Positions 1 to 8,436 of a stretch of 64,000 nt of DNA are shown in pieces (the first letter of the stretch is position 1; every line of letters starts with the position of its first letter). The translations under genes were made by a program, and so were the position numbers. A model generated the notes under the pieces. It was given only the letters and a program-made list of their open reading frames with translations, was not told the origin of the DNA and did no database searches. This stretch comes from Brevibacillus parabrevis (GTDB lineage: Bacteria; Bacillota; Bacilli; Brevibacillales; Brevibacillaceae), in contig NZ_RHHV01000013.1 of the NCBI RefSeq assembly GCF_003710905.1, positions 1 through 64,000 of the forward strand, given 5' to 3'.

Positions 1-15
1 TTGATAACAACGGGA

Positions 16-645
16 GTTTCAGTCCCCTCGTTCCTCGGGTCCTCAATGTAACCCCCATTACGTTCAAAACGTGTCTAAGGGGCTTTTTAGGTTTCAGTCC
101 CCTCGTTCCTCGGGTCCTCAATGTAACATTTCGATTTGTTTTTTTCTTTGTTTACGTGATGAAGTTTCAGTCCCCTCGTTCCTCGGGTCCTCAATGTAAC
201 GTGTTCTCAAGCGCGTTTTCCATAGCGCGTTCAAACCTGTTTCAGTCCCCTCGTTCCTCGGGTCCTCAATGTAACCAAGACCTGTTTTACGTCACTGATA
301 TTTTGGACGTTAGTTTCAGTCCCCTCGTTCCTCGGGTCCTCAATGTAACCTCCTGCGTCGCCTTGAGGTTCTCCTCCACCTTGCCCTGGTTTCAGTCCCC
401 TCGTTCCTCGGGTCCTCAATGTAACGTTCCAGGCTTCGGTAATTCTGCTGGTGGTTTTACGGTTTCAGTCCCCTCGTTCCTCGGGTCCTCAATGTAACGC
501 CGTTCGCACTGATTCCTGCTGCCATTTATGGGCTGTTTCAGTCCCCTCGTTCCTCGGGTCCTCAATGTAACCAGTAGAACATTTTTCGAGCATGCTGGCT
601 TGAAACATGTTTCAGTCCCCTCGTTCCTCGGGTCCTCAATGTAAC
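16..645 (-). CRISPR. CRISPR array 1 (9 repeats seen, continues off the left edge)
   Basis: Nine identical 37-nt repeats start at 16, 91, 164, 239, 313, 389, 462, 535 and 609, separated by spacers of about 36-39 nt. Positions 1-15 are the end of a further spacer, so the array runs off the window. On the + strand each repeat begins GTTTCAGTCCCC and ends AATGTAAC. Read on the - strand it ends ACTGAAAC, the expected 8-nt 5' handle of type I crRNAs, with a CCC/GGGG stem in the middle. The leader lies to the right (646 onward), so transcription runs leftwards and the newest spacer is the one at 572-608. Confidence 0.98.
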
Positions 646-870
646 CGACCTCGATCGGCACAACTAAACTCAGTAATACCAAGGCTTTACACGCGTTCAC
701 AGCCCTAAGCATTCCTCACTTTTTTCGAGGATTGCATTTCTGCCAAAAAACACGCTCGATCCTCGAAAATCCCTTTTTTCGTCTGTATTGCTTTTCCGCT
801 ACCCCTAATACCTAGCCTTAGTATTCACTTTCTTCTGCATAACAATGTACTCTCATGTCAATAATAAATC
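646..870 (-). promoter_or_regulatory. Leader of CRISPR array 1
   Basis: This non-coding stretch borders the last repeat and resembles the other three leaders in layout. It has an inverted repeat, TTTTCGAGGAT at 722-732 and ATCCTCGAAAA at 759-769. The left arm begins 77 bp from the repeat, as in arrays 2 and 3. Between the arms the - strand reads TTGGCA where leaders 3 and 4 read TTGACA. A further block, AATAATAAATCATT near 860, matches the CTATAATAAAACATT block of the other leaders. Confidence 0.8.
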
Positions 871-939
871 ATTTTCCCCATTTTTATAAGACCCTTCCAT
901 CTTTTCCTGACAACAACACCACAACCAATCTCTTCACCT

Positions 940-974
940 AAAAGGGGAGGGGCAGCCTTCTGTCTTCTGCCCCT
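940..974 (-). terminator. Probable terminator after cas5
   Basis: On the - strand AGGGGCAG and CTGCCCCT form an 8-bp stem with an 11-nt loop, followed by TCCCCTTTT. It lies between the cas5 stop and the leader of array 1, so it would end the cas transcript before the array. The T tract is short, so strength is uncertain. Confidence 0.5.
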
Positions 975-990
975 GCTCCAACCAAACCAC

Positions 991-1680
991 TTAACTCTCT
1001 TCACGCGTATACCAAGTAAAATCCCTGCTTGCCCGCTTTTGGTGATACGGAATAAACACTGTTTTCATAACTCGGTCTCGTCCCATCTTTGCACTCGTAC
1101 CATCAAAAGAACTGATGCTTTCAAAGGTTGCCTTGGGTCCCATGTCATCGAGGTATTGCATCACCACGCATTCACTGAATGCGGTTGGTTCTCCAAGCAA
1201 GGCACTGAAAGTTTGCCCCAATTTCTCGCATACTTCTTGACCCACCGCTTGCAGAAAGCTTCCTCGTTTCCCCAAATAATGCAAATGGAGCAGCAACTCC
1301 TTCAACAAAGACACTTGCTGTTCGGCAAGCTCCCTTGTTTGGATCGCGATGGCAAGCTCTCCCTCAAAGAAAACATACTCGCGAAACCCTACGGAAGAGA
1401 TGAACGCAGGTCCTGCCTTTTTGTCTTTTGGCTCCGTTTGAATTTTGACGAAACTGTTATTCACAATGGCCTGTTTGGGTGGCTCAAACCGGATATCCAA
1501 ATCGCGAATCCAGGAAAAGATTTCTCTCCCCTCGATTCCTTTGCGAAAAGCGGCATCAAGCAATGCCATTTTTACACTGTACATGGTTGGTACGAGATTC
1601 GTTTTTCCACCCGAGCTTGTCGAAGATGACGTCCTCAAGGAAAACAGAGCGTTGGGCGAGTACGTAGTCACAAGCCACAT
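991..1680 (-). CDS. cas5: Cas5 family Cascade subunit
   Basis: A 229-aa RAMP-type subunit of the type I effector complex. Cas5 caps the 5' handle of the crRNA and contacts Cas8 and the first Cas7. Position (directly after cas7 and cas8, last gene of the operon), size and an N-terminal region of the kind LVPTMYSVKMALLDAAFR point to Cas5. The sequence is divergent and I see no signature that fixes the subtype. The start at 1680 lies four bases after the cas7 stop, so translation is probably coupled. A separate Cas6 exists at 7451-8422, so this Cas5 is unlikely to be the processing nuclease. Identification rests on context as much as on sequence. Confidence 0.78.
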   Translation of the reverse strand: MWLVTTYSPNALFSLRTSSSTSSGGKTNLVPTMYSVKMALLDAAFRKGIEGREIFSWIRDLDIRFEPPKQAIVNNSFVKIQTEPKDKKAGPAFISSVGFREYVFFEGELAIAIQTRELAEQQVSLLKELLLHLHYLGKRGSFLQAVGQEVCEKLGQTFSALLGEPTAFSECVVMQYLDDMGPKATFESISSFDGTSAKMGRDRVMKTVFIPYHQKRASRDFTWYTREES

Positions 1681-1684
1681 ACAT

Positions 1685-2629
1685 TTACCCTACCTGTTCG
1701 ATCAAATCGACCATGATTTTTGTAAATTCAGCTTGAGACGAATACTCATAGGTGGTAATCGCCTCTGGGTACAGTCGGTTCAACTGTTCCTGTATGCTCA
1801 ACAGTTCCTCGGAAAAGTTTTTCTTCAGAGGGCTGACCGTCGGGGCTGGCACAGTAGATGCAGAGACAGAGACAACACCTGTAAAGTTCAAAATGTGCGG
1901 AAATTGCGTATTTCTATGTGCACCAAGCGGCTTGATAAAAGTGAGCAAAACGCTTTCCAGCAACGCCTTTACTCTCTCCTTGCGCGCTTCGACCGGAATT
2001 TGATGCTCGCGCTCCACATCGTTAAACCCGACCCGGGATAGTTCCGCATTCATGACAACGGCATACTCGCCGGAGCTGGCTGGTCTGTAGAAAATGTTTT
2101 GTCCGAGATTGGCGCCAGATTCTCCCCCCGATCCCTGCCCACGATTCGGATCGAATTTTACATGAAAATAAGATTCGGTCCTTGTTTTGTCCGGGAGGCC
2201 GATCATCCAGCCAAACTCCACCGTAGATTTCCGTGGAGTAGAGCGCCCGCCCTGGGTAATCAATACGCCTTCGAGATCATCCACGGCGCAATGCTGGAGA
2301 ACTTTTTTTACCGTTTCTCCGATGGCATTTTTGTCTCCAAGAGTTTGAATAAAGTCACTATCTGCGTTGATCCGGTTTGCATTAAACTTCTGGCAGCCTG
2401 CACATAACGGCAAGCCTTTTTCCACCGCAATCCCGTGCAAATGCTCGGCTTGCATGTGTTTCAACATATCGCCGGAAATCGCATTGACAACGGTTGGCTC
2501 TCCCTCTCCATCCACGATATGAACCATGCGTGTCTGAAGCTGATTGCCCTCGGCTCCCTCATTGTTCAAAGCATGCATATCGAGAGTCAGCAATCCCGAG
2601 ATTGACAAAGACTGAAACGGTACGCTCAT
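1685..2629 (-). CDS. cas7: Cas7 (DevR/Csh2-like) Cascade backbone
   Basis: A 314-aa RAMP protein that would polymerise along the crRNA spacer to form the Cascade backbone. The N-terminus (SLSISGLLTLDMHALNNEGAEGNQLQTR, shown here only for its SISGLLTLD...NNEGAEGNQ pattern) is typical of the DevR/Cst2/Csh2 group. CQKFNANRIN and RSTPRKSTVEFGW also fit. The ATG at 2629 overlaps the cas8 stop in an ATATGA junction and is preceded by GAGGAGG. Both neighbours are Cascade genes. The DevR-type Cas7 points to a I-A/I-B-like system. Confidence 0.9.
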   Translation of the reverse strand: MSVPFQSLSISGLLTLDMHALNNEGAEGNQLQTRMVHIVDGEGEPTVVNAISGDMLKHMQAEHLHGIAVEKGLPLCAGCQKFNANRINADSDFIQTLGDKNAIGETVKKVLQHCAVDDLEGVLITQGGRSTPRKSTVEFGWMIGLPDKTRTESYFHVKFDPNRGQGSGGESGANLGQNIFYRPASSGEYAVVMNAELSRVGFNDVEREHQIPVEARKERVKALLESVLLTFIKPLGAHRNTQFPHILNFTGVVSVSASTVPAPTVSPLKKNFSEELLSIQEQLNRLYPEAITTYEYSSQAEFTKIMVDLIEQVG

Positions 2630-4374
2630 ATTTCTTCCTCCTCACTTGTATATGCCAAGTCTACTTCTTGATCTTCTGTATCTGTATCTGCATCTGTTCC
2701 CTTGCCATCCTTGCACGAGGCAAAGGCGATCAACAGCATCGCCATCGCTTCCGTTTCCTTTTGACTCGGAAAACGGTCCATCAGTTCGGCAAACTCTTGT
2801 AAATCTTGCATAGAGACCCGTTTGCGCCGACGTCCTGGCGCTTCCCTTAACTGCTCCTCACGTCTCGCGTTTTCATAGTTGAATTGGGAAATAAAATCGC
2901 TAATGACCGTCAGCAGCTCCTCGCGAAATTTGGCTTTTCTTTTGATTTCCTGAAACAGCCCGTATTTGACTTCAAAAATTTGTCTGCCCTTCGCTTTTAC
3001 ATACTGCTCGCTGACCGTCGCTTGTCTGATCGCCTTGGCGATGTTTTGAAAGCCGGAGTTATTGATAATATCTACTACAGGCAGCCGAGGTTGGCTCAAC
3101 GTAAACAACTCCTCCAAATGATTTTTCACAAAAGACCTCATCGGTTTTTTAGCTTCCCTGCGCTTCATGCTCCAGCAACCATAGCTGCCCAGAAATCGGA
3201 GAAACGACAGCCAATCATCGCCGGAAAGAAAATCGCGGTACAAATGGAGCAACTCGGCTTCTTCCGTCTTATCCTCATCCAGTAAAAACAACACGTCGCG
3301 ATGCTCCTTGATGAGCGTTTCCCACCGTGCGATATCCGCTTCATCCCGCACTTTAAACCAATGCGGCAAGCCGATGCTCGCAATATTGGAAATGGGTTTG
3401 GCTGAACCTAATGATTTGAAATAAGCGGTCTGAACAGCGGAAAAGATATCCCTGGGCGTCTCGCCGACTTGCATCCGAAAACTCCAAAATGCATCTGTTG
3501 AAACATCTACTTTACTCACGAGGAACAAAACCAAGTCAAAAACAGCCAATATGTCTGCCTTCCGCGATGTGCGCACATAGCTGAACTTATGCTCTTCCAA
3601 CTCGTTCAGATGACGGTAGCTCGCTTTTGCCGGAACCACCACGTTCATTTTGATGTCGTCACCAATCGAGTTTCCAGATAGGACAACATCTGAACCGATA
3701 AAACGCAACCATTCCTCAAACCAGTCGACAAACGAAGACGGCAACGGACCACGTGTTGCACCATCTGCTTTTAGGCGATTGATTCCTTTCCCTACGCTCG
3801 GATTAAACACTTGCACAGCAGCGACTTTAGGATTGAATTTAGTTGCAGCCTCACTGGTGAGTTGCCCATTTGCAAGAGCTTTCAATTTCGCAATTACCGC
3901 CTGTGCCAGCTCTTCCGGTTTCGCGTAGACAATCTCCTCCAGCAATTTGTTCCGGGCACTGATGCCTTGCAGCACATTGACTTTTTGGTAGACATAAAAA
4001 CGGGGCGATACATTCGGAAGCTCCTCCCGCTCTTCCCCTCCCTTTTTCCGTTTGCGCTCCTCCCGGTAAGCATCTGCGATCGCCTTGTTCGCCACATAAT
4101 CATAGGGAACGATACCATCAGGAGCATTTTCCCCAGGCTTTGTCACGATAAAAGAGTAGAGCGGCTCCCGTTGCAGGATGGAGACTCTTTCTGCATTCAG
4201 CTCGATCGGCTCTGCCAACTCGACACAAAATCGGCTGCTCTGCTCCGTAACGGTTACCAGCGAGCCATCTCCTCCTTGCAAGGCCCGAAGCATTTTCGTC
4301 AAACCGACAGCAGCAAGCGTGTCTGCATAGGTCCCTGTTCGCTTTCCCACGAAAAACTCACGATAACCAGTCAT
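2626..4374 (-). CDS. cas8: Cas8-type large Cascade subunit
   Basis: A 582-aa protein in the slot of the type I large subunit, which recognises the PAM and recruits Cas3. It starts MTGYREFFVGKRTGTYADTLAA, where the residue run GTYADTLAAVGL resembles N-termini of some Cas8a/Cas8b families. The stretch after about residue 480 is helical and basic (RRREEQLREAPGRRRKR-like), as expected for the C-terminal helical bundle. An ATG seven codons upstream exists, but the ATG at 4374 has AAGGAGG six bases before it. It overlaps the cas3 end by 17 bp. No separate cas11 gene is seen; the small subunit may come from internal translation. The subtype cannot be fixed without a profile search. Confidence 0.8.
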   Translation of the reverse strand: MTGYREFFVGKRTGTYADTLAAVGLTKMLRALQGGDGSLVTVTEQSSRFCVELAEPIELNAERVSILQREPLYSFIVTKPGENAPDGIVPYDYVANKAIADAYREERKRKKGGEEREELPNVSPRFYVYQKVNVLQGISARNKLLEEIVYAKPEELAQAVIAKLKALANGQLTSEAATKFNPKVAAVQVFNPSVGKGINRLKADGATRGPLPSSFVDWFEEWLRFIGSDVVLSGNSIGDDIKMNVVVPAKASYRHLNELEEHKFSYVRTSRKADILAVFDLVLFLVSKVDVSTDAFWSFRMQVGETPRDIFSAVQTAYFKSLGSAKPISNIASIGLPHWFKVRDEADIARWETLIKEHRDVLFLLDEDKTEEAELLHLYRDFLSGDDWLSFLRFLGSYGCWSMKRREAKKPMRSFVKNHLEELFTLSQPRLPVVDIINNSGFQNIAKAIRQATVSEQYVKAKGRQIFEVKYGLFQEIKRKAKFREELLTVISDFISQFNYENARREEQLREAPGRRRKRVSMQDLQEFAELMDRFPSQKETEAMAMLLIAFASCKDGKGTDADTDTEDQEVDLAYTSEEEEI

Positions 4375-6808
4375 CTGTTTCCTCCTTCCCGTCATTCTTC
4401 CGGTTTTTTAGCTGTTGAGATGCCCGATCCGCGAGCCGCAATCTGCGTGATAAATACCAGTACATCGCCAGCACATCGTTGTTGCGCAGCCAACTCACAA
4501 GCTCGTCCATGCGATGCTGAATCGTTTGCGGCTTTAAAAACGGCTCATAAGGCAAATCTTGCAGACTTTTCAGCACATGCTCTCTGGCTCCCTTGCAAAA
4601 GACAATCGTGTCAGACTCCTTGCTGTAAGCGTTGTGATGGCGCATGATCGCAAGCAGGAGCGGAACCGCAACTTTCCTGTCAAATGTCTTTCCACACCAT
4701 TCCTGCAAAGCAACCGCCCCTTCCACAGCATGATGTGGCGGCCTGTATTTCCCTATCCGATAAGCAGCCAGCTCTTCCGGATTCGTGGCATCAAAATCGG
4801 TGTGAGCGAGCAATTCCAGCTCTGCTTTTTGTTTGTACTCCGTCTGCCAGCGACGCATTTTTCGCTGGACTTCCACTCCCAGCTTCCCCACATCGTGCAA
4901 GGCTGTCACCAGATCAGCTATTTCCTCCACTTGGACTGGATTCATCCGAAACCTTTTGGAAAGAAAGTTCGTTGCCTGTAAATATTTCGCTCTCTCCTCT
5001 CTGTTGATTTTGCGAACGTCTTGTACGTGCTCCAAATACGTTTCTCTCTGGTAGCTAAAACGCTGGGAAGATACCTTTTGTTCATTCTCCGAAAATTCCG
5101 ACACCCACTCCCCTGCTTCTTCGCAGTTCAACGGCTCTTTTTGAAGCTGCAATCCCACAACCGGATCGTACTTCGCGAGCTTGGGCGATAAAAGCACCGT
5201 CATATGAGCGAGGACTTCTTTGGGAGATCGAATCGGCTTCCATACCACACGCGCTGAAATATCCTGATCGTCTGGAAACTGGGGAACAAAAATCAGTTGG
5301 TTGTTTTCCCATTTTTCCGCTGTCCACTCCAAGCCGCTCAGAAAAAAGTAAAGCCCTCTGCGCCCGATGGAGACCATTTCCGGCTTCCGATGCAAATCCA
5401 CCTCTTCAGGCGAGTGATGAATAATGATCGAAACATTATCGATGGCCCGGATCAGCTCGCCCATCTCTGCATCTCCGCGTATCAAAGCCCTGGTAACTTG
5501 ATCTTCCCGCAAAAACAGATCATGCATGACCAACGCGATTCGTTTCTGGTCAATTGCGCCGTGCACCGTTTCGATCAGCTGCTTTTCCAATTCATGCGTG
5601 ATGATTGTTCCCGGTTCAAGCTCCTTCAGCGCCCGCTCCGTTCCAAGCATGATTTGGTAATCGTCGTTTTCTTCCTTTTTACGCTGCGAGGAGACATATG
5701 GCAGAAAATGTTCTACGCCTCCTTCCCTTAGCGAGTACACCTCCACAGTCCCTTCCTGATTGGCAAAACGTGCACATCTCCCCACCCGCTGCAAAAGCGC
5801 ATTGGCTGGACACAAATCTGTCAGCAAAAGTGTGGCAGAAATATCTAGCCCGGCTTCTACGACTTGGGTCGCGATCAGGATCGCTTCCTTTTCCGAATCC
5901 CGGGAAAAAGCTTGCGTCACCCAAGACTCCACCTCTTCCCGGTGTTTGGGGAACATGCGCGAATGCAATACGCGGACCTCGATTGACCGCCCCTGATTTT
6001 CCAGGATGTCCGCCAGCTCGAAGTACAAGCTCTGCGCCCGTTTGACTTCATTGACAATGACCAATGTTCGTCCGCCCTGGTGTCTGTCTGCAATATCCTG
6101 GCCGCTCATTCGCTTGTCGCGCCAGTACAGGCTGCGCTTTCTCGTGGACAGCTTGTTCAACTCTGCTGATTGCAATTCCACGCTCATGCCATCGAGATGT
6201 GTCACCAGTGCCGACACCACCGGCTCTGGAGAAGTAGCTGTCATCAGCAAAAAGCGCGTATACGGGTGCAGCCGTTTCATCATATCCAGGAATGTCGGCA
6301 GCGCTTCCGTGTAGGACAGCAAATGAAATTCATCAATGACCACATACGCACCGATCAAAGCTCCGGCAGGAATGTTGGCCGCTGCCTTTGACGTTCCGAA
6401 AGGCAAGCCGATGTAGGCGCTCAGCAATTGATCAATGGTCGTGAAAATGACATCGCCTTGGAACAGCGGATCGTTTGGTTGGTTGCCCATTTGGAGTGTT
6501 GTTTTAATATCCAAGACTGATTTGAGGTCGGGTCTTTCAAGTTTTTGCTTTGTTGATTCGTACAAGGAGGAAGCTAATGTGCGCAGTGGCAAGCAATAGA
6601 TGACTCTGTCCGCAAATTCCAGTTTTTTCTTACGTGCATACAAAAAAGGGAACAGGGCTGCCCATGTCTTGCCTGCTCCGGTGGGGGCAGTTAGGACAAG
6701 ATTGCGGCCTTCTAATAGGAGGTTTGCGACTTGTAGTTGGTATGGATGAGGTTCAACTGCCACCTCATCTGGTTTGGTTTTGAGAAGTTCGGAAAAAAAG
6801 TTTTTCAT
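4358..6808 (-). CDS. cas3: Cas3 helicase-nuclease with C-terminal HD domain
   Basis: An 816-aa Cas3. The SF2 helicase comes first: Walker A APTGAGKT (residues 41-48), DEFH box (160-163), TATSP (191-195), motif V QVVEAGLDIS and motif VI QRVGRCAR. A complete HD nuclease follows in the C-terminal third (ALHDVGK near residue 640, then PPHHAVEG and MRHHN). The order helicase-HD is the reverse of the common HD-helicase Cas3 and is best known from subtype I-G/I-U. The enzyme would unwind and degrade DNA flagged by Cascade. The ATG has AAAAGGAG nine bases upstream. The leader of this gene carries the degenerate mini-array at 6835-6936. Confidence 0.95.
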   Translation of the reverse strand: MKNFFSELLKTKPDEVAVEPHPYQLQVANLLLEGRNLVLTAPTGAGKTWAALFPFLYARKKKLEFADRVIYCLPLRTLASSLYESTKQKLERPDLKSVLDIKTTLQMGNQPNDPLFQGDVIFTTIDQLLSAYIGLPFGTSKAAANIPAGALIGAYVVIDEFHLLSYTEALPTFLDMMKRLHPYTRFLLMTATSPEPVVSALVTHLDGMSVELQSAELNKLSTRKRSLYWRDKRMSGQDIADRHQGGRTLVIVNEVKRAQSLYFELADILENQGRSIEVRVLHSRMFPKHREEVESWVTQAFSRDSEKEAILIATQVVEAGLDISATLLLTDLCPANALLQRVGRCARFANQEGTVEVYSLREGGVEHFLPYVSSQRKKEENDDYQIMLGTERALKELEPGTIITHELEKQLIETVHGAIDQKRIALVMHDLFLREDQVTRALIRGDAEMGELIRAIDNVSIIIHHSPEEVDLHRKPEMVSIGRRGLYFFLSGLEWTAEKWENNQLIFVPQFPDDQDISARVVWKPIRSPKEVLAHMTVLLSPKLAKYDPVVGLQLQKEPLNCEEAGEWVSEFSENEQKVSSQRFSYQRETYLEHVQDVRKINREERAKYLQATNFLSKRFRMNPVQVEEIADLVTALHDVGKLGVEVQRKMRRWQTEYKQKAELELLAHTDFDATNPEELAAYRIGKYRPPHHAVEGAVALQEWCGKTFDRKVAVPLLLAIMRHHNAYSKESDTIVFCKGAREHVLKSLQDLPYEPFLKPQTIQHRMDELVSWLRNNDVLAMYWYLSRRLRLADRASQQLKNRKNDGKEETDDWLS

Positions 6809-6834
6809 GAACTCACTCCTTTTGATTATGAAAC

Positions 6835-6936
6835 AACGTTGTCCCCTTTTGTCGGGTCATACGTTTCAAACACTCTCAACATTGTTAAGAATAATAAATT
6901 TCAGTCCCCGTGTTTTATTTGGGTCATTTTCTATTT
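6835..6936 (-). CRISPR. Degenerate two-repeat mini-array before cas3
   Basis: Two decayed copies of the array repeat lie on the cas3-sense strand. The first (6936-6898) keeps GACCC, an A-rich loop and CGGGGACTGAAAT, so the handle differs from the normal ACTGAAAC only at its last base. The second (6869-6835) keeps GACCCGAC and AAAAGGGGAC, but its handle is lost. Both keep the CCC/GGGG stem that Cas6 would read. About 28 nt (6897-6870) lie between them as a pseudo-spacer. The second copy ends about 20 nt before the cas3 ribosome-binding site. This resembles CreA-type antitoxin RNAs or Cas-repressing mini-CRISPRs; function is inferred. Confidence 0.72.
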
Positions 6937-6938
6937 TT

Positions 6939-6993
6939 TAACGCATATATTCCAGAGAGGTGATCTCGCTCATCACCTCTCTGGGAAGCGTTA
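6939..6993 (-). other. Strong hairpin at the end of the 26-aa ORF
   Basis: CCAGAGAGGTGAT (6952-6964) and ATCACCTCTCTGG (6972-6984) form a perfect 13-bp stem with a 7-nt loop. TAACGC and GCGTTA (6939-6944, 6988-6993) extend it outward after an internal bulge, and the outer arm includes the stop codon of the small ORF. No U tract follows on the - strand, so it is not a standard terminator. It could protect or silence the small-ORF RNA, or separate it from the pseudo-repeats. Confidence 0.6.
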
Positions 6994-7071
6994 TTTACGT
7001 TTCAATAACGTCTTCTTTGTCTTCTCTGGTCTGATCACGATTAGAACAAACCAAAAACGAAAATTAACCAT
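6991..7071 (-). CDS. 26-aa hydrophobic/basic peptide, possible CreT-like toxin
   Basis: ATG at 7071, stop at 6991-6993. The ribosome-binding site GAGGAGG (7079-7085) is seven bases before the start and among the best in the window. The peptide begins MVNFRFWFVLIVIRPEK and ends TKKTLLKRK: a short aromatic/aliphatic segment followed by a strongly basic tail, the general make-up of small membrane-acting toxins. It sits between cas6 and cas3, directly upstream of the degenerate mini-array, as creT genes do relative to creA. An overlapping 18-codon ORF (7097-7041, MSVNEEAKKWLIFVFGLF) has a weaker site and may instead be a leader peptide. No homologue was recognised. Coding is likely from the ribosome-binding site; toxicity is inference. 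Confidence 0.55.
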   Translation of the reverse strand: MVNFRFWFVLIVIRPEKTKKTLLKRK

Positions 7072-7099
7072 TTTTTCGCCTCCTCATTCACAGACATAC

Positions 7100-7450
7100 T
7101 CAATTCCTATGTGATGAGGAGATATTTTTAGAACAAAATTTTTACTAATTCACTCAAATTGTATTTAAGAATAAGGGATTGCGATTGTACTTCATCAATA
7201 AATTCAAAATTATATATTTGGTTATTTTAAATAAAAAATAGGTATGGTTAAAAATGGGATCCCAATTCAAAAGGCTGCTCTGCCTTTTGGATATATTATA
7301 CATAAAATCCAATTTAACTAAAAGACGCTTGCCTCTTTTACTTCTGCAACATTCGTTTTTCTCCACTTTAAAAGGATTTTTACGTTCGTATCAATGTTCT
7401 TATTATATGCTGACTACATTACTGCAACCCTATCATGGTAAAATCCACAT
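7100..7450 (-). promoter_or_regulatory. AT-rich cas6-cas3 intergenic region with possible promoter
   Basis: No convincing gene was found; a 70-codon GTG frame at 7366-7154 has no ribosome-binding site. On the - strand TATAAT lies at 7300-7295, preceded by a poor -35. Just downstream CAAAAGGC/GCCTTTTG (7268-7289) forms an 8-bp hairpin. A TTGAGT at 7157-7152 could be a -35 for the small ORF, but no good -10 follows. TTATTCTTAA (7174-7165) repeats ten bases of the pseudo-spacer of the mini-array. The region probably carries a separate promoter for the small ORF and the cas3-cas8-cas7-cas5 block. Confidence 0.4.
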
Positions 7451-8422
7451 CTACCTTAATACTCTCACCCGCCCCAAATCAAACGCAGTATTCTTCCCAA
7501 CATGGGTATGCTCGGCTGCCTTCAACCACGGTAGAAACTCCGCAATCTCCCCTTCATACACAGCCCATCCCACTACTCCGCCCATCTTCATCTTGACATC
7601 CTGTCTCACAGAATACCGATCATAATCAAGCCACTTTACCCGCTTTTCCACAAGTCTCACTCTCTCCGCACGCTCCACCAGTTCACGAATCGGCCACTCT
7701 GGCTGAACATCATGATGAAATTGCAGCAAACCTGTCATACGGCGTAAAAAAGTGCGAAACAACACAGAGAACTGCACATCAGTCGTATATTGGCCTTTCC
7801 ACTTCAACCGCAAAGGCGTTTCAAAAAAAATCATCACTTTCTCCACGCCACCAGCTCCGTCTATCCGAGCACGCTCCCGCTCTATAATCTCTTTACCTGT
7901 CAGGACAACTGGTTGGTGCACAATCCCGCTCTCAAGATTCATGTACATGCTTCGATGCTTCCCGTTGTACTCGTCCCTGTTTTCCACATGAATGAGCCGA
8001 AACGGTTTTCTGCCTTTGCCGATCCCTTCCCGCCCCAGCTCTTTAAAAGCCGTCACGAACAAAGGAGCGTAATCAATCGCCTTGCCAAACAGCCGCAAAT
8101 CGAACGTGAGCAAGTCGCCTGCTTCATAGTGCGTCTGCTTATCCTGCGGCACCTCGAACAAATATGGACGAGGGACTTGATCGTATTTCCCCATAAACCC
8201 GTCCTCTTGATCCGGTCTGGTTTCGAAAATGTACGGATAGGCGCAGTAAGATAAGGCTGTACAGGAGCTGCAAGCTTGCTCAGGATGCATACAGGACAAG
8301 CGTTTGAACACGTGACCAAAAGCTCCGCGAAAAGTCGACGCCTTCCAGGCCGGCAGCTCCAGCCCCTGCTCCCCTGCCTCCAAAGTAAAACGATATTGCG
8401 CAATTCTCAGTTCTTCAAACAA
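7451..8422 (-). CDS. cas6: Cas6 pre-crRNA endoribonuclease
   Basis: A 323-aa RAMP protein of the large Cas6 family with the conserved Cas6 C-terminal domain. Typical traits are the LPAWKASTFRGAFGH start region, a CxxC-type cluster (CMHPEQACSSCTALSYCAYPY), the glycine-rich GREGIGKGRKPF segment and the later GQYTTDVQFSVLFRTFLRR region. It would cut the repeat stem and leave the ACTGAAAC handle. Translation begins at TTG 8422, with AAGGAGG seven bases upstream. A repeat-like hairpin lies immediately before this site, so Cas6 may act on its own message. It lies downstream of the addA-like gene in the same direction. Confidence 0.9.
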   Translation of the reverse strand: MFEELRIAQYRFTLEAGEQGLELPAWKASTFRGAFGHVFKRLSCMHPEQACSSCTALSYCAYPYIFETRPDQEDGFMGKYDQVPRPYLFEVPQDKQTHYEAGDLLTFDLRLFGKAIDYAPLFVTAFKELGREGIGKGRKPFRLIHVENRDEYNGKHRSMYMNLESGIVHQPVVLTGKEIIERERARIDGAGGVEKVMIFFETPLRLKWKGQYTTDVQFSVLFRTFLRRMTGLLQFHHDVQPEWPIRELVERAERVRLVEKRVKWLDYDRYSVRQDVKMKMGGVVGWAVYEGEIAEFLPWLKAAEHTHVGKNTAFDLGRVRVLR

Positions 8423-8436
8423 CGGTTAGCCTCCTT

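Noticed and set aside
156..497. Open frames across the CRISPR arrays giving repetitive FQSPRSSGPQCN-like proteins
   Set aside because: They are translations of the 37-nt repeats; repeat and spacer structure explains them.
7154..7366. A 70-codon frame on the - strand in the cas6-cas3 gap
   Set aside because: GTG start without ribosome-binding site and a composition that only reflects AT-rich DNA.
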